Source: RHKX01 sp963784885
GTDB taxonomy: Bacteria; Actinomycetota; Thermoleophilia; Solirubrobacterales; 70-9
Length of the DNA: 64,000 nucleotides
Direction: 5' to 3'
Assembly (NCBI GenBank): GCA_963784885.1
Contig: CAWATA010000005.1
Span: 248,001 to 312,000 of the forward strand
Part shown: one piece after another, positions 16,658-25,263 of the stretch
Position numbering within the stretch: position 1 is the stretch's first letter
How the letters are laid out: each line of letters starts with the position of its first letter
Program-made: the position numbers and the translations under genes
The notes under the pieces: model-generated
What the model saw: only the letters and a program-made list of their open reading frames with translations
What the model was told of the DNA's origin: nothing
The model's database searches: none

Positions 16658-18003
16658 GCCGGTTCCCCCTCGACGGTCGTCGCCTCGACGTCGGCCTCGA
16701 CGTCGACGAGCCCGAGCGGCTGGGACGTCCCGAAGACGACGAAGTCGGCGAGGCCGACTGCCTGAAATGCGACCTCGCCCCGCTCGGCGTCGCGCGAGAT
16801 CCAACAGCTCAGAACGTACTTCCCGGGCGCGAGCGGGTTGGCGACCGTTCCCTTCAGCTCGATCCGCTCGCCCGCGGACACCACCACGACCTCGTCGTCA
16901 CCGCGAGCGAGGTGGCGCCGGAAGCCGAAGACGTGGGTGCCGTTGCGGCTCGAGCAGAGGAAGGAGAACACCGGGTTGCGAAGCTCCTCGCGCGCCTTGA
17001 GCACGGCGCGGAAGCGAATCGGCATCCCCTGCTCGAGGTTCCCGGCCTCGTTGCCGTCCTCGTCCTCCAGCCGGGCCTCGACCAGCTCCGTGTGGGCGTC
17101 GAGCTCGGCGCCCTGAGCTTCGAGGGCATCCTGCGACATCGCCAGCGCCTCGGGGTCCTGCGCCGCCGTCTCGAAGTTGACCCGGTAGTACTCGCGGGCC
17201 ACCTCGTCGGGCTCGCCCTCGATGACGATGTCGCCGTCGTGGATCATCATCGCCCGGTCGCAGTAGGTCTCGACCGCGCCCATGTCGTGTGTTACGAGGA
17301 CGATGGTCTTGCCGCTGTCCCGCATCCCGTGGAAGACGTCGGCGCACTTCTGCTGAAACGAAGCATCGCCGACGGCGAGCACCTCGTCGATCAGCAGGAT
17401 GTCGGTGTCGGCCTGGATCATCACTGCGAAGGCGAGCCGGACGACCATGCCCGAGGAGTAGTTCTTGAGGCGCAGCTCCTTGAAGTCCTCGAGCTCGGCG
17501 AACTCGAAGACGGCATCGATTCGCTCGCGCGCCTGCTGCGGGGTCAGGCCCATCATCACGCCGTTGAGGACGACGTTCTCGCGGGCGCTGACATCGGCGT
17601 TGAAGCCGACCCCGAGCTCGATGAACGGGGCCATCGTGCCGGCCATGCGAATCCGGCCCGAGTCCGCGGCGTAGATGCTCGCGAGGATCTTCAGCAGCGT
17701 GCTCTTGCCGGAGCCGTTGCGGCCGACGATCCCGAAGAACTCGCCCTTGCGGATCTCGAGTGAGACGTTTCTGAGGGCGACCAGCTCCCGGTAGTGCTGC
17801 CGCCGGAGCGGATGCACCGCGCGCTCCTTGAACGTCTGGATCTTCTGGTCGGGGATGTGGAATGTCTTGCAGACGTCGCGCGCCTCGAGCACGACCGGCG
17901 CCGAGGCGAGCCGCTCACGCCGCCGGCCCCGCGTCCCGCCGTCGTCGGAGCCGGGACCGGCGATGCTGACCGGTTCGGCGCCGGCGGTCCCGACCTCGCT
18001 CAC
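16654..18003 (-). CDS. ABC transporter ATPase with Wzt-like C-terminal domain
   Basis: The 449-aa protein has Walker A GRNGSGKST at 94-102, a signature YSSGMVVRLAFA, Walker B ILLIDEVLAVGD and an H-loop VLVTHDMG. After about residue 290 comes a ~150-residue extension with beta-sandwich character (FSFLCSSRNGTHVFGFRR, GKYVLSCWISRD). This resembles the substrate-recognition domain of Wzt, which in known systems reads the capped non-reducing end of the glycan before export. That suggests the exported glycan carries a terminal modification, plausibly methyl, sulfate or acyl groups from neighbouring enzymes. An Asp/Arg-rich N-terminal stretch of ~35 residues precedes the ABC fold. Confidence 0.9.
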   Translation of the reverse strand: MSEVGTAGAEPVSIAGPGSDDGGTRGRRRERLASAPVVLEARDVCKTFHIPDQKIQTFKERAVHPLRRQHYRELVALRNVSLEIRKGEFFGIVGRNGSGKSTLLKILASIYAADSGRIRMAGTMAPFIELGVGFNADVSARENVVLNGVMMGLTPQQARERIDAVFEFAELEDFKELRLKNYSSGMVVRLAFAVMIQADTDILLIDEVLAVGDASFQQKCADVFHGMRDSGKTIVLVTHDMGAVETYCDRAMMIHDGDIVIEGEPDEVAREYYRVNFETAAQDPEALAMSQDALEAQGAELDAHTELVEARLEDEDGNEAGNLEQGMPIRFRAVLKAREELRNPVFSFLCSSRNGTHVFGFRRHLARGDDEVVVVSAGERIELKGTVANPLAPGKYVLSCWISRDAERGEVAFQAVGLADFVVFGTSQPLGLVDVEADVEATTVEGEPA

Positions 18004-18599
18004 CCGACAGCCCTCGCCGGCACGCCGACGACGGTGGTTCCGGCTTCGACGTCGGAAACTACGACTGCGTTGGCGCCGACCTTCCCGCCGGCGCCGACGC
18101 GGACGGGGCCGATCAACTTGGCGCCCGTGCCGACATGGACGTCGCGCTCAAGCGTCGGGCCCTGCACGTTGCCCGCCTGCAGGCCGATCGACACCCAGGG
18201 CCCGATCACCGCACCGGGACCGATCTCGACGATGCCGTCGACCACGATCTGACCGTGGATGATGTAGACGCCGGGATGGATGACCACGGGGTCGCCGATC
18301 GCCACCTGGGCGGTCATCATCGCGAGCCGATGGGCGAGGCGCGGCAGGATCGGCACGCGGCGAGCCTGCATCGTCGCCTTCAGCCGGTAGAGGATCTGCG
18401 CGAGGAACGCGTCGCTCACCCAGCACAGCCGAGCGATCTGCACGGCCGCATCGGCCTTCGAGCGGAACTGGTGGCGCTCGCCCCGGTGCATGGCCGTCAT
18501 CTGCGCGTCCGCAAGCGCGGCCTCGCGAAAGCCCGGGTGACGTTCCTGCAGCGCGCGCATGATGACCCGCCTCGGGTCGTCTTTTCTCGCCCTGGACAT
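18000..18599 (-). CDS. Hexapeptide-repeat transferase (serine O-acetyltransferase-like)
   Basis: This 199-aa protein has a helical N-terminal part and a left-handed beta-helix with hexapeptide-type turns (IHPGVYIIHGQIVVDG, IGPGAVIGPWVSIG, VGAGGKVGANAVVVSDV), ending VVGVPARAV. That fold and layout are shared by serine acetyltransferases and sugar or colanic-acid O-acetyltransferases. Its position between a GT2 gene and the Wzt-type ATPase, with a stop overlapping the ATPase start, favours a role in modifying the glycan rather than cysteine synthesis. The catalytic His is probably in the IHPGV turn. Substrate remains open. Confidence 0.8.
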   Translation of the reverse strand: MSRARKDDPRRVIMRALQERHPGFREAALADAQMTAMHRGERHQFRSKADAAVQIARLCWVSDAFLAQILYRLKATMQARRVPILPRLAHRLAMMTAQVAIGDPVVIHPGVYIIHGQIVVDGIVEIGPGAVIGPWVSIGLQAGNVQGPTLERDVHVGTGAKLIGPVRVGAGGKVGANAVVVSDVEAGTTVVGVPARAVG

Positions 18600-18609
18600 G
18601 CGGAGGAAT

Positions 18610-19596
18610 CTAGCGATCGCTGAGTGGCTCCTCGGCGGTCGAAATCGGCGCGGGAGCCGGCTTTCCCGGGAATGTCCGCACCGGCTTCTCGCGCACCGGC
18701 TTCGGCTTCCCGCCGCGCAGCAGCTTCGCGACCCACCGCAGCGGACGGGTGATCCGCCAGCTGAGGCTGTCGCGATACTTCTCGATCTCGCCCTGGAGCT
18801 CCGCCATCCGGTGCTCCCAGATCATCTCGCCGGCGCCGGCGCCGAGCCTGATCGCGGCGAGCTCCGCCTCGGCGAGGCGCGCCCGGCGCCGCCAGTCAAG
18901 GCTCGTCACCGGGAGATGGTCGTGCCACTTCTCGGCCAGCTTGATGTGCGCCTCCATCCAGCTGTCGACACCGGTGATCAGAACCAGGGAGTGGTGGTGG
19001 ATCACCCTCAGGTCGGCGGTGACGACCTTCTTGCCGGCGGCTCGCGCCTGCATGCAGATGTCGAAGTCGTAGCCGTGCAGCACCCCGCCGATCGTCTCGT
19101 CGAAGCGAAGGTTCTCGATCGCCCACGGCGAGAACGCGATCACGAACCCGTCGATCGAATCGACCTCTCCGGTCTCGGCATAGACCGGGATCTTCTCGGG
19201 GATCCAGCTCAGCGCCGGCAGGTCGCCGCCGCCGTACTCGTCGAAGCGGTGGGTGAACGACGCCCAGGTGACCGACCCCTCCCACCACGCGATGCTGCGG
19301 ACGTCCACCGCACCGGCGCAGCCGACGAGCGCGACGTCAGGGTCCCTCAGCGCCTCCCGGACCTTCGGGAGGAAGTCTGGGTCGACGATCTCGGCATCCT
19401 GATGAACGATGACGAGAGCCTCGAGATCACCCCTGGCCTTCGCCTTGTCGAGCAGCATGTTGTAGCTCCGGAAGACCGACCCGATCGCTCCGTAGGCGAT
19501 CAGTTCCGTATCCGGCTCAGAGGCGAGCTCGATTCCCGGGAGCGCGCAGCGCTCGTAGATCTCGTCCTCGGTGACCGCGCAGCCGAAAGCGATCAT
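18610..19596 (-). CDS. Glycosyltransferase-like family 2 protein (GT2_5 type)
   Basis: The 328-aa protein opens with MIAFGCAVTEDEIYERCALP and has LEALVIVHQDAEIVDPDFL, where a D-x-E replaces the usual DxD. Later it has DGFVIAFSPWAIENLRFDE and HGYDFDICMQARAAGKKV. This is the pattern of a GT2 subgroup (Pfam Glyco_tranf_2_5) seen in surface-glycan loci. The C-terminal ~90 residues are a predicted helical region followed by a basic Pro-rich tail ending in SDR. It heads the four-gene exporter operon; 176 bases separate it from the GT39 gene upstream. Donor sugar unknown. Confidence 0.8.
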   Translation of the reverse strand: MIAFGCAVTEDEIYERCALPGIELASEPDTELIAYGAIGSVFRSYNMLLDKAKARGDLEALVIVHQDAEIVDPDFLPKVREALRDPDVALVGCAGAVDVRSIAWWEGSVTWASFTHRFDEYGGGDLPALSWIPEKIPVYAETGEVDSIDGFVIAFSPWAIENLRFDETIGGVLHGYDFDICMQARAAGKKVVTADLRVIHHHSLVLITGVDSWMEAHIKLAEKWHDHLPVTSLDWRRRARLAEAELAAIRLGAGAGEMIWEHRMAELQGEIEKYRDSLSWRITRPLRWVAKLLRGGKPKPVREKPVRTFPGKPAPAPISTAEEPLSDR

Positions 19597-19772
19597 CGGA
19601 GCGACGGGCAGGCCCTCGCGGGCTCTGCCGGGCAGGCGTCTGTAGCAACGGTCAGCATGGTTCGGTATGGCCTCCCCGGGCGCCTCGCGCCCTCGGCCAG
19701 CGGGCGCCGAAAGATACCGGGGGCGAGCCGCTTCCGCGCTGCCCGGAAGCCCGGCCGACGGGCTATCCGGGC

Positions 19773-21368
19773 TCAGTCACCGGTTTCGATGACGACGACG
19801 TTGACGTCGCCGAGCCCGTCCCAGTGCCTCTCGGCGACGATCCGGGAGCCCTTCGGCAGCGGATACCGCACCGTCGGGCCCTTCCCGTCGACGAACGGTG
19901 GCACGAGCAGGGCGATCGCCTCCTCGCCGCTGCGCTCGACGTCGGAGTCGGCCGCAACCACGAACAGCCTCTTCCCCTCCGCCGCCGCGACCGCCCTGCG
20001 CAGAAGCGGCACCGTCGGCGGGATCGGGGTGATCGGCAGAAACGGCGGCTCGCCCTTCGGGAGCAGGACCCGGTACTCGGGCCGGGTTTGCGGCAGATAC
20101 GCGTCCAGCGAGGTGAGCGGTGCCGGCGTCACTCGCGGAGAGCGGAGGTCGAGGACTACGTCGTCGGGCCCCGCCTCGGCATCGATGTAGTGGGCAGCCG
20201 ACTCGAAGTCGACGAGCTTCGCCTCCGTCCCGAGCGAGCGGCCCGCCGCGATCCCGAAGCAGGCGATGACCAGCGCCGTGCAGACCATGCCCCAGATCGG
20301 GCCCGCCGCGGCGAGGACGCCGCCGAACAGCAGCGCCAGGCCGGCCGACGAGGTGACGAGGTTGCGGGCGCCGAGCAGGTCGTTTCCGGTCAGGGCGAGG
20401 ATCAAGAGTTCGAAGACCGGCGTGGAGACGGCGATCGCGATGACCAGGATCGCCCCCTTCGGCAGGAGCGGAACCGCTCTGCCCGCGGCGGTCGCCGCGG
20501 CCCGGAGACGGAACCGGCGGACCGACGCCGCGACGACGGCGGTCAGCAAACCGGCGGTCCCGAGGACGGCCGCCAGCATCCCCGGCACCGACTCCGGCTG
20601 CTGGAACGGATATCCGGCGATCCAGACCTCGACCGCCTGGCGCTTGACGCCGAAGCCGTCGCCCTGGAGGGCCGAGAGGATGTCGATCGTCGGCGAGGCG
20701 GAGTCGTCGAGCAGGCCCGGCACCCACGGCAGGTAGAGGAAAGCGGCTCCGACGTTGGCGATCAGCGCCGCCTTCCGCGCCTCCGGATGGGCCCACATCA
20801 GCCAGCCGAGCTGGGCGATCAGGACGAACGCCGCCGTGTAGTGCGTGTACATCGCCGCGAGCGTGAATGCGCCGTAGGCCACCCACCACGCGGTCCTTCC
20901 GGTCCGCGCGGCCGCCAGCATCGCCAGCGTCGAGGCCAACAGGAACGCGATCGCGACCGCGTAGCCGCGACCGTCGGCCGAGTAGAAGATCATGAACGGG
21001 GTCAGCGTCATCACCGCCGCCGCGATCAGCCCCGCCCTCCGGTTCATCGCGCGAGCGCCGAGCAGGTACACGAGCGGAATCGAGATCGTCCCGGCGATCA
21101 GCGAGGGCAGCCGGACCAGCTCCGGGTTGGAGCCGAGCTTCGTCGTCAGCCAGGCGAGGATGAAGTACAGCGGGGGCGAGATCTCGGCATCGCTCGAGAC
21201 CAGGTCGAGGACGTCCGAGAGGCTGCGGCCGTCGACGATGTAGAGAGTCGACGTCTCGTCGCCGAGGACGGTCTGCTGATAGCGCGCCAGCCGGAGCGCG
21301 AACCCCAGCAGCGTCAGCGCGGCGACCGCCAGGAGAACCCGGCGGGAGGCCACGGACAGCCGGCTCAA
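19773..21368 (-). CDS. GT39/PMT_2-type membrane glycosyltransferase (GT-C fold)
   Basis: The 531-aa polytopic protein has the GT-C hallmark acidic pair in its first periplasmic loop (VLGDETSTLYIVDG), then SPPLYFILAWLTTKLG and about ten further membrane segments, followed by a soluble C-terminal domain of ~130 residues. Such enzymes use polyprenyl-phosphate sugars outside the membrane to modify proteins, lipids or glycans. The true start is uncertain: TTG 21368 and GTG 21353 are both possible, since residues encoded further upstream are Arg-rich and non-homologous. It is 47 bases downstream of the dioxygenase-like gene and probably co-transcribed. Confidence 0.78.
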   Translation of the reverse strand: MSRLSVASRRVLLAVAALTLLGFALRLARYQQTVLGDETSTLYIVDGRSLSDVLDLVSSDAEISPPLYFILAWLTTKLGSNPELVRLPSLIAGTISIPLVYLLGARAMNRRAGLIAAAVMTLTPFMIFYSADGRGYAVAIAFLLASTLAMLAAARTGRTAWWVAYGAFTLAAMYTHYTAAFVLIAQLGWLMWAHPEARKAALIANVGAAFLYLPWVPGLLDDSASPTIDILSALQGDGFGVKRQAVEVWIAGYPFQQPESVPGMLAAVLGTAGLLTAVVAASVRRFRLRAAATAAGRAVPLLPKGAILVIAIAVSTPVFELLILALTGNDLLGARNLVTSSAGLALLFGGVLAAAGPIWGMVCTALVIACFGIAAGRSLGTEAKLVDFESAAHYIDAEAGPDDVVLDLRSPRVTPAPLTSLDAYLPQTRPEYRVLLPKGEPPFLPITPIPPTVPLLRRAVAAAEGKRLFVVAADSDVERSGEEAIALLVPPFVDGKGPTVRYPLPKGSRIVAERHWDGLGDVNVVVIETGD

Positions 21369-21415
21369 CTCGCCGCCGCCCCGGTGACGCTGACGGTCGG
21401 CACTTGGGGCTCCGC

Positions 21416-22483
21416 TCAGAAGGCGATCGGCACGTAGTTGTCGGGGTACGCCGACGGCCCGAAGAACCAGCTCTCGATCGCGTAGCGCGGGTTCGGCATC
21501 GACGGGTCCGAGCCGGTCTGGTGCAGCATCAGGTCGTCGAACAGCAGGGCGTCGCCCGGGTTGAAGATCGGGCGAACGATGCCGGCGTCCCCGGCCGCCT
21601 GCTCGGCGACCGCCTGCGACACCTGGAAGTCGAGGAAAGTGCCCTCGGTCCCGGACTCGACGAAATCGTCGAGCCGGCGCGGCACGACGTCCATGCTCGG
21701 CGCGACGTCGCCGCACCGCGAGAGCGAGAGCCAGACGTTGAGGGCGCGAACGTCTCCGAGGAAGGCGCCGTCCTGATGCCAGGCGCCGGCGACGTCGGGG
21801 GTCGCCTTGCGCAGCGTGCACTTCTGCGCCGAGATCGCCGGCTTCTCGCCGAGGTAGCCGGCGATGACGCTGCGGAGACCCGCCTCCTCGAAGCTCTCGA
21901 GCATGTCGAACAACAGGCGCGGCGAGTCGACGGCGAGCACCCCACCGCCCTCCTCGATCCAGGAGCGCTCGCCGATGATGAACGGCGCCTCCGGCTCGAG
22001 TTCGTCGTAGTAACCGTCCGGATCCGGCGTCCCCGCCTGGACCCGCTTCCGGATCTCGAAGGAGCGGTCGATGTCAGCGGCGATCCGCTCCGCCTTGGCG
22101 GGGTCCATCAAGCCGCGGATCAGGAGCGCCCCGTTCTCGAGGATCGCCGCGCGCAGCAGCTCAGGGGTGAGCTGCTCGGGGGTGATCTCGGGAAGCTTCG
22201 ACTGAGGGGCCGGCTCGGGCAGCGCGGCCGCCGGCTCGGGGTACTGAGGATTGGAGGGAGGATCCTCGAGCAGGCTCATGCCCGCGAGATTCCGGATCCG
22301 CCGGATCTCGACCTCGATCGCGGTGCTGCGAGCTCTGCGATTCGCGTCGCTGAGGTGGTCGATCGCCTCGAAGTACCTGCCCTCGCCGATGAGCGCGTGC
22401 GCATGCGCGACGTCCGGGTTCTCGGCCTGCGGCTCGGCGACCGCCCCGCCGCTGTCCGCACCCTTGCGTCTACCGAAAATCAC
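21416..22483 (-). CDS. Phytanoyl-CoA dioxygenase-like Fe(II)/2-oxoglutarate enzyme, paralog 1
   Basis: The 355-aa protein has a helical TPR-like N-terminal segment (roughly 25-75, HALIGEGRYFEAIDHLSDAN), a Pro-rich linker, then a PhyH-type jelly roll. The metal triad is visible: H236-x-D238 in WHQDGAF and distal H321 in LMLHQTG, with an Arg downstream for 2-oxoglutarate. It probably hydroxylates a small molecule, lipid or sugar of the surface pathway. GTG 22483 aligns with the paralog's start and follows GGAGC. The paralog at 28662 is near identical at the C terminus (AIESWFFGPSAYPD). The two sit in different mini-operons, which suggests duplication of a cassette. Confidence 0.82.
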   Translation of the reverse strand: MIFGRRKGADSGGAVAEPQAENPDVAHAHALIGEGRYFEAIDHLSDANRRARSTAIEVEIRRIRNLAGMSLLEDPPSNPQYPEPAAALPEPAPQSKLPEITPEQLTPELLRAAILENGALLIRGLMDPAKAERIAADIDRSFEIRKRVQAGTPDPDGYYDELEPEAPFIIGERSWIEEGGGVLAVDSPRLLFDMLESFEEAGLRSVIAGYLGEKPAISAQKCTLRKATPDVAGAWHQDGAFLGDVRALNVWLSLSRCGDVAPSMDVVPRRLDDFVESGTEGTFLDFQVSQAVAEQAAGDAGIVRPIFNPGDALLFDDLMLHQTGSDPSMPNPRYAIESWFFGPSAYPDNYVPIAF

Positions 22484-22635
22484 CTCTTCGAAGCTCCTGC
22501 TTTCGCTCGCTGGGACCGGGGCCAACGTAGCAGCCCCAGGCCTGGCGTGGACCCGTATCCGGTACGTAGGCGTGGCCGTGAACCCGGTCTTGAAATGATG
22601 CCCGCCATGCCACGCTCACGAGCAGGCCGACGAGC

Positions 22636-23415
22636 TTGAGGGTCACAGGGGAACGGGTTGCGACGCCCGAAGGCGGCTTCAACCCGACATGGCAGCGCCA
22701 CGTCGCCGCCTACATGCTCTGTGAGCCGTTCCTCCCCGCCGCCTCGGACGGAGACGGCGGGCGGGTGCTCGACCTGGGCTGCGGCGTGGGGCACAGCTAC
22801 CACCTGCTCGAGCCCCGGGTGAGCCTCGGCGTCGACCTCGACGCCGAGGCGCTCGCGGGCCAGGACCGGGAGACCGTCGTCGCCGACATGCGGGAGCTGC
22901 CGTTCGCGGACGACTCGTTCGCTTCGGTGCTCTCGGTCCACTCACTCGAGCACGTTCCGGACCCCGACGATGTCGTCGCCGAGGCCGCCCGGGTCGTCGA
23001 GCCCGGCGGGGTCGTCGTGTTCGTGACGCCGAACCGGCTCACGTTCGGCCGGCCGGACGAGATCATCGACCCCTACCACCACGTCGAGCTCGACTCCGAT
23101 GAGCTGCGCGAGCTCTGCTCCGCGCGCTTCGACGAGGTCGACATCCGCGGGATCTTCGGCTCCGCGCGCTACATGGCGATCTTCGACGCCGAACGGGTCC
23201 AGCTCGACCGACTCCTGAGCCGCGACCCGCTGCGACTGCGCCGCTTCGTCCCCAACGGTATGAAGCGCCGGCTCTACGACGCGATGCTGCGTCGCCGCCG
23301 GCACGGCGACGACCCGCAGGCGGCGGCAATCGAGCCGTCCGACTTCGAGCTCGGCGCCGACGATGTCGACGCCTGCCTCGACGTCTGCGCGATCTGCCGG
23401 CGCCCGATCCCGTGA
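22636..23415 (+). CDS. Class I SAM-dependent methyltransferase
   Basis: This 259-aa protein has the SAM glycine motif RVLDLGCGVGHSYHLLE, an acidic loop VSLGVDLDAE, ADMRELPFADDSFASVLSVH (motif II-like) and VVEPGGVVVFVTPNR. It is a Methyltransf_11-type enzyme. It starts at a TTG and ends overlapping the next methyltransferase by GTGA. It diverges from the dioxygenase-like gene across a 152-base gap. A role in methylating the surface glycan or its lipid carrier is likely from context. The C-terminal ~60 residues are Arg-rich and family-unspecific. Confidence 0.82.
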   Translation: MRVTGERVATPEGGFNPTWQRHVAAYMLCEPFLPAASDGDGGRVLDLGCGVGHSYHLLEPRVSLGVDLDAEALAGQDRETVVADMRELPFADDSFASVLSVHSLEHVPDPDDVVAEAARVVEPGGVVVFVTPNRLTFGRPDEIIDPYHHVELDSDELRELCSARFDEVDIRGIFGSARYMAIFDAERVQLDRLLSRDPLRLRRFVPNGMKRRLYDAMLRRRRHGDDPQAAAIEPSDFELGADDVDACLDVCAICRRPIP

Positions 23416-24317
23416 CCGCTGCTCACCCAGAGCACTGCGCGTGGTGCGGCGCGCCGCTCGGCGATGCCGGCGAGCGGCTACGGGGGCGGATCCGCTGCGA
23501 TCGCTGTGGCGCGATGACCACCGACCCGTGGCCCGACGAGGCCGGCCTCGCGGCCGCCTACGGCGACTGGTACCGCCCTGACGCGGGCGCCCGGTTCCAC
23601 TTCGCGGGCGACGCCCTGCTCGGCCGCACGCGGGGCCTTCTGGCCGCGCGGATCGACGCGATCGCGCCGCCGGGTCCGGTGCTCGACGTCGGCGCCGGCG
23701 ACGGGACCCTGCTCGATGCGATCCGCCGGCGCGGGCGGGAGGCGACCGGCCTGGAGCGCAACGCCGCCCGACCCGACTTCGAGGACCGGCCGATCGAGGA
23801 CGTCGAGGGCGACGGGACCTGGGCCGCGGTGGTCCTCTGGCACTCGCTCGAGCACCTGCCGGAGCCGCGATCGGCCGTGCGCGCGGCGGCCCGCCTGCTG
23901 ATGCCGGGCGGCGTTCTGGCGATCGCGGTGCCCAACAGCGACAGCCTCCAGGCCACGACCTTCGGCGACGACTGGCTGCACCTGGACATCCCGCGCCATC
24001 TCGTCCACCTCTCGACCCGGACCCTCTGCCGGGGACTCACCGAGGACGGGTTCCGGATCGAGCGGGTCTCCAACCTGCGCGGCGGCCAGATCGTCGTCGG
24101 CTGGCTCGCCGGCCTCGTCGGGGCCCTGCCCGGCGACCTCGACCTCTATCAGGCGATGCGACGACCGGAGGCGCGATTGGCGCCGCTGAGCGGAGGGCGC
24201 CGGGTTGCGTCGATTCTCGCCGGAGTCGTCATGCTCCCGGTTGCCGTTGCCTGCTCGGTGGCCGAAGTCGCCAGGCACCGCGGCGGCACCATCTACGTGG
24301 AGGCACGACTTGTCTGA
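23412..24317 (+). CDS. SAM-dependent methyltransferase with N-terminal zinc ribbon
   Basis: The 301-aa protein begins with two Cys pairs, CAWCGAPLG and RCDRCGAMTTDP, forming a probable zinc ribbon. Then come VLDVGAGDGTLLDAIRRRG, WHSLEHLPEPRSAV and PGGVLAIAVPNSDS, a class I methyltransferase. This order (two zinc knuckles, then methyltransferase) is frequent in sugar C- or O-methyltransferases of polysaccharide loci. Near the C terminus a hydrophobic stretch (ASILAGVVMLPVAVACSVAEV) may be a membrane-associated helix. It overlaps its upstream neighbour by four bases and the GT2 gene downstream by eight. Confidence 0.83.
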   Translation: MTAAHPEHCAWCGAPLGDAGERLRGRIRCDRCGAMTTDPWPDEAGLAAAYGDWYRPDAGARFHFAGDALLGRTRGLLAARIDAIAPPGPVLDVGAGDGTLLDAIRRRGREATGLERNAARPDFEDRPIEDVEGDGTWAAVVLWHSLEHLPEPRSAVRAAARLLMPGGVLAIAVPNSDSLQATTFGDDWLHLDIPRHLVHLSTRTLCRGLTEDGFRIERVSNLRGGQIVVGWLAGLVGALPGDLDLYQAMRRPEARLAPLSGGRRVASILAGVVMLPVAVACSVAEVARHRGGTIYVEARLV

Positions 24318-25071
24318 CAGCGAGCAGAGCACCGGCGAGGCGAACGTGGTCGTCGTCATGCCCGCCCGGCAGGCGGCTGCGACCCTCGGTCAGACCGTCG
24401 CCGACATCCCCCTCGAGCACGTGAACAAGATCATCCTCGTCGACGACTCCTCGACCGACGAGACGGTCGAGCTCGCCCGGGAGCTGCCGATCGAGGTCAT
24501 CTGGCATCCCCATCAGGTGGGCTACGGCGGCAACCAGAAGACCTGTTACATGCAGGCCCTTCATCACGACGCCGACGTCGTCGTGATGCTCCACCCCGAC
24601 GGTCAGTACGAGCCCGGCCTGATCCCGGAGATGGTCCGGCCGATCCTCGCCGGCGAGGCCGACCTCGTCCTCGGCTCCAGGCTCCTGATCCCCGGTGCCG
24701 CGCTCGCAGCGGGGATGCCGCGCTGGAAGTTCGCCGCGAACAGATTCCTGACGACGATCCAGAACCGGATCATGGGAACCAGCCTCTCCGAGGCTCACAC
24801 GGGCTACCGCGCCTACTCCCGGCAGCTGCTCCTGACCGTGCCATTCCTGCGCAACTCGCTCGACTTCGTCTTCGACGCGGAGCTCCTCTACCAGGCGGCC
24901 GAGTTCGATTTCCGGATCGCGGAGGTGCCGGCCCGTTGCCGCTACTTCGACGAGATGTCGTCGGTCGGCTTCAAGACCGGCGTCGTCTACGGCCTCAAGA
25001 CCGTCTGGGCCGGAATCAGGCTGCTCCTGCACCGCCGCGGCATCTGGCGCTCGCGCAAGTACCGGCGGTAG
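24310..25071 (+). CDS. GT2 glycosyltransferase, polyprenyl-phosphate hexose synthase-like
   Basis: This 253-aa protein starts at TTG 24310 preceded by GGAGG. It has VVVVMPARQAAATLGQTVAD, ILVDDSSTDETVE (first acidic motif), VVMLHPDGQYEPGLIPEMV (metal-binding region) and GTSLSEAHTGYRAYSR. This is the pattern of dolichyl- or undecaprenyl-phosphate mannose/glucose synthases. It lacks C-terminal membrane helices. It would charge a polyprenyl carrier with a sugar, which could supply the GT-C proteins at 19773 and perhaps 25264. It closes the plus-strand operon and faces the convergent membrane-protein gene across the tandem repeat. Confidence 0.85.
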   Translation: MSDSEQSTGEANVVVVMPARQAAATLGQTVADIPLEHVNKIILVDDSSTDETVELARELPIEVIWHPHQVGYGGNQKTCYMQALHHDADVVVMLHPDGQYEPGLIPEMVRPILAGEADLVLGSRLLIPGAALAAGMPRWKFAANRFLTTIQNRIMGTSLSEAHTGYRAYSRQLLLTVPFLRNSLDFVFDAELLYQAAEFDFRIAEVPARCRYFDEMSSVGFKTGVVYGLKTVWAGIRLLLHRRGIWRSRKYRR

Positions 25072-25072
25072 G

Positions 25073-25216
25073 TGACTCCGGCGGAATGCTCCGCTTCGCG
25101 TCCGCTTCCGCCGGTTGGCGCGGTGGTACGGAACGGGATGACAGATGACTCCGGCGGAATGCTCCGCTTCGCGTCCGCTTCCGCCGGTTGGCGCGGTGGT
25201 ACGGAACGGGATGACA
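25073..25216. repeat. Tandem duplication of a 71-bp palindrome-bearing unit (73-bp period)
   Basis: Two copies, 25073-25143 and 25146-25216, read as identical and are separated by two bases. Each copy contains the inverted repeat CCGGCGGAA/TTCCGCCGG (25078-25086 with 25106-25114 in copy 1) and a nested GCGGA/TCCGC hairpin. The unit lies between two convergent genes, so it could act as a bidirectional terminator. The identity of the copies suggests recent duplication of a REP-like element. Confidence 0.9.
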
Positions 25217-25263
25217 TGTGTGTTGACCCCAGTCGGGGCTCCTCGCGTCCGGTCTCCCCGGCC

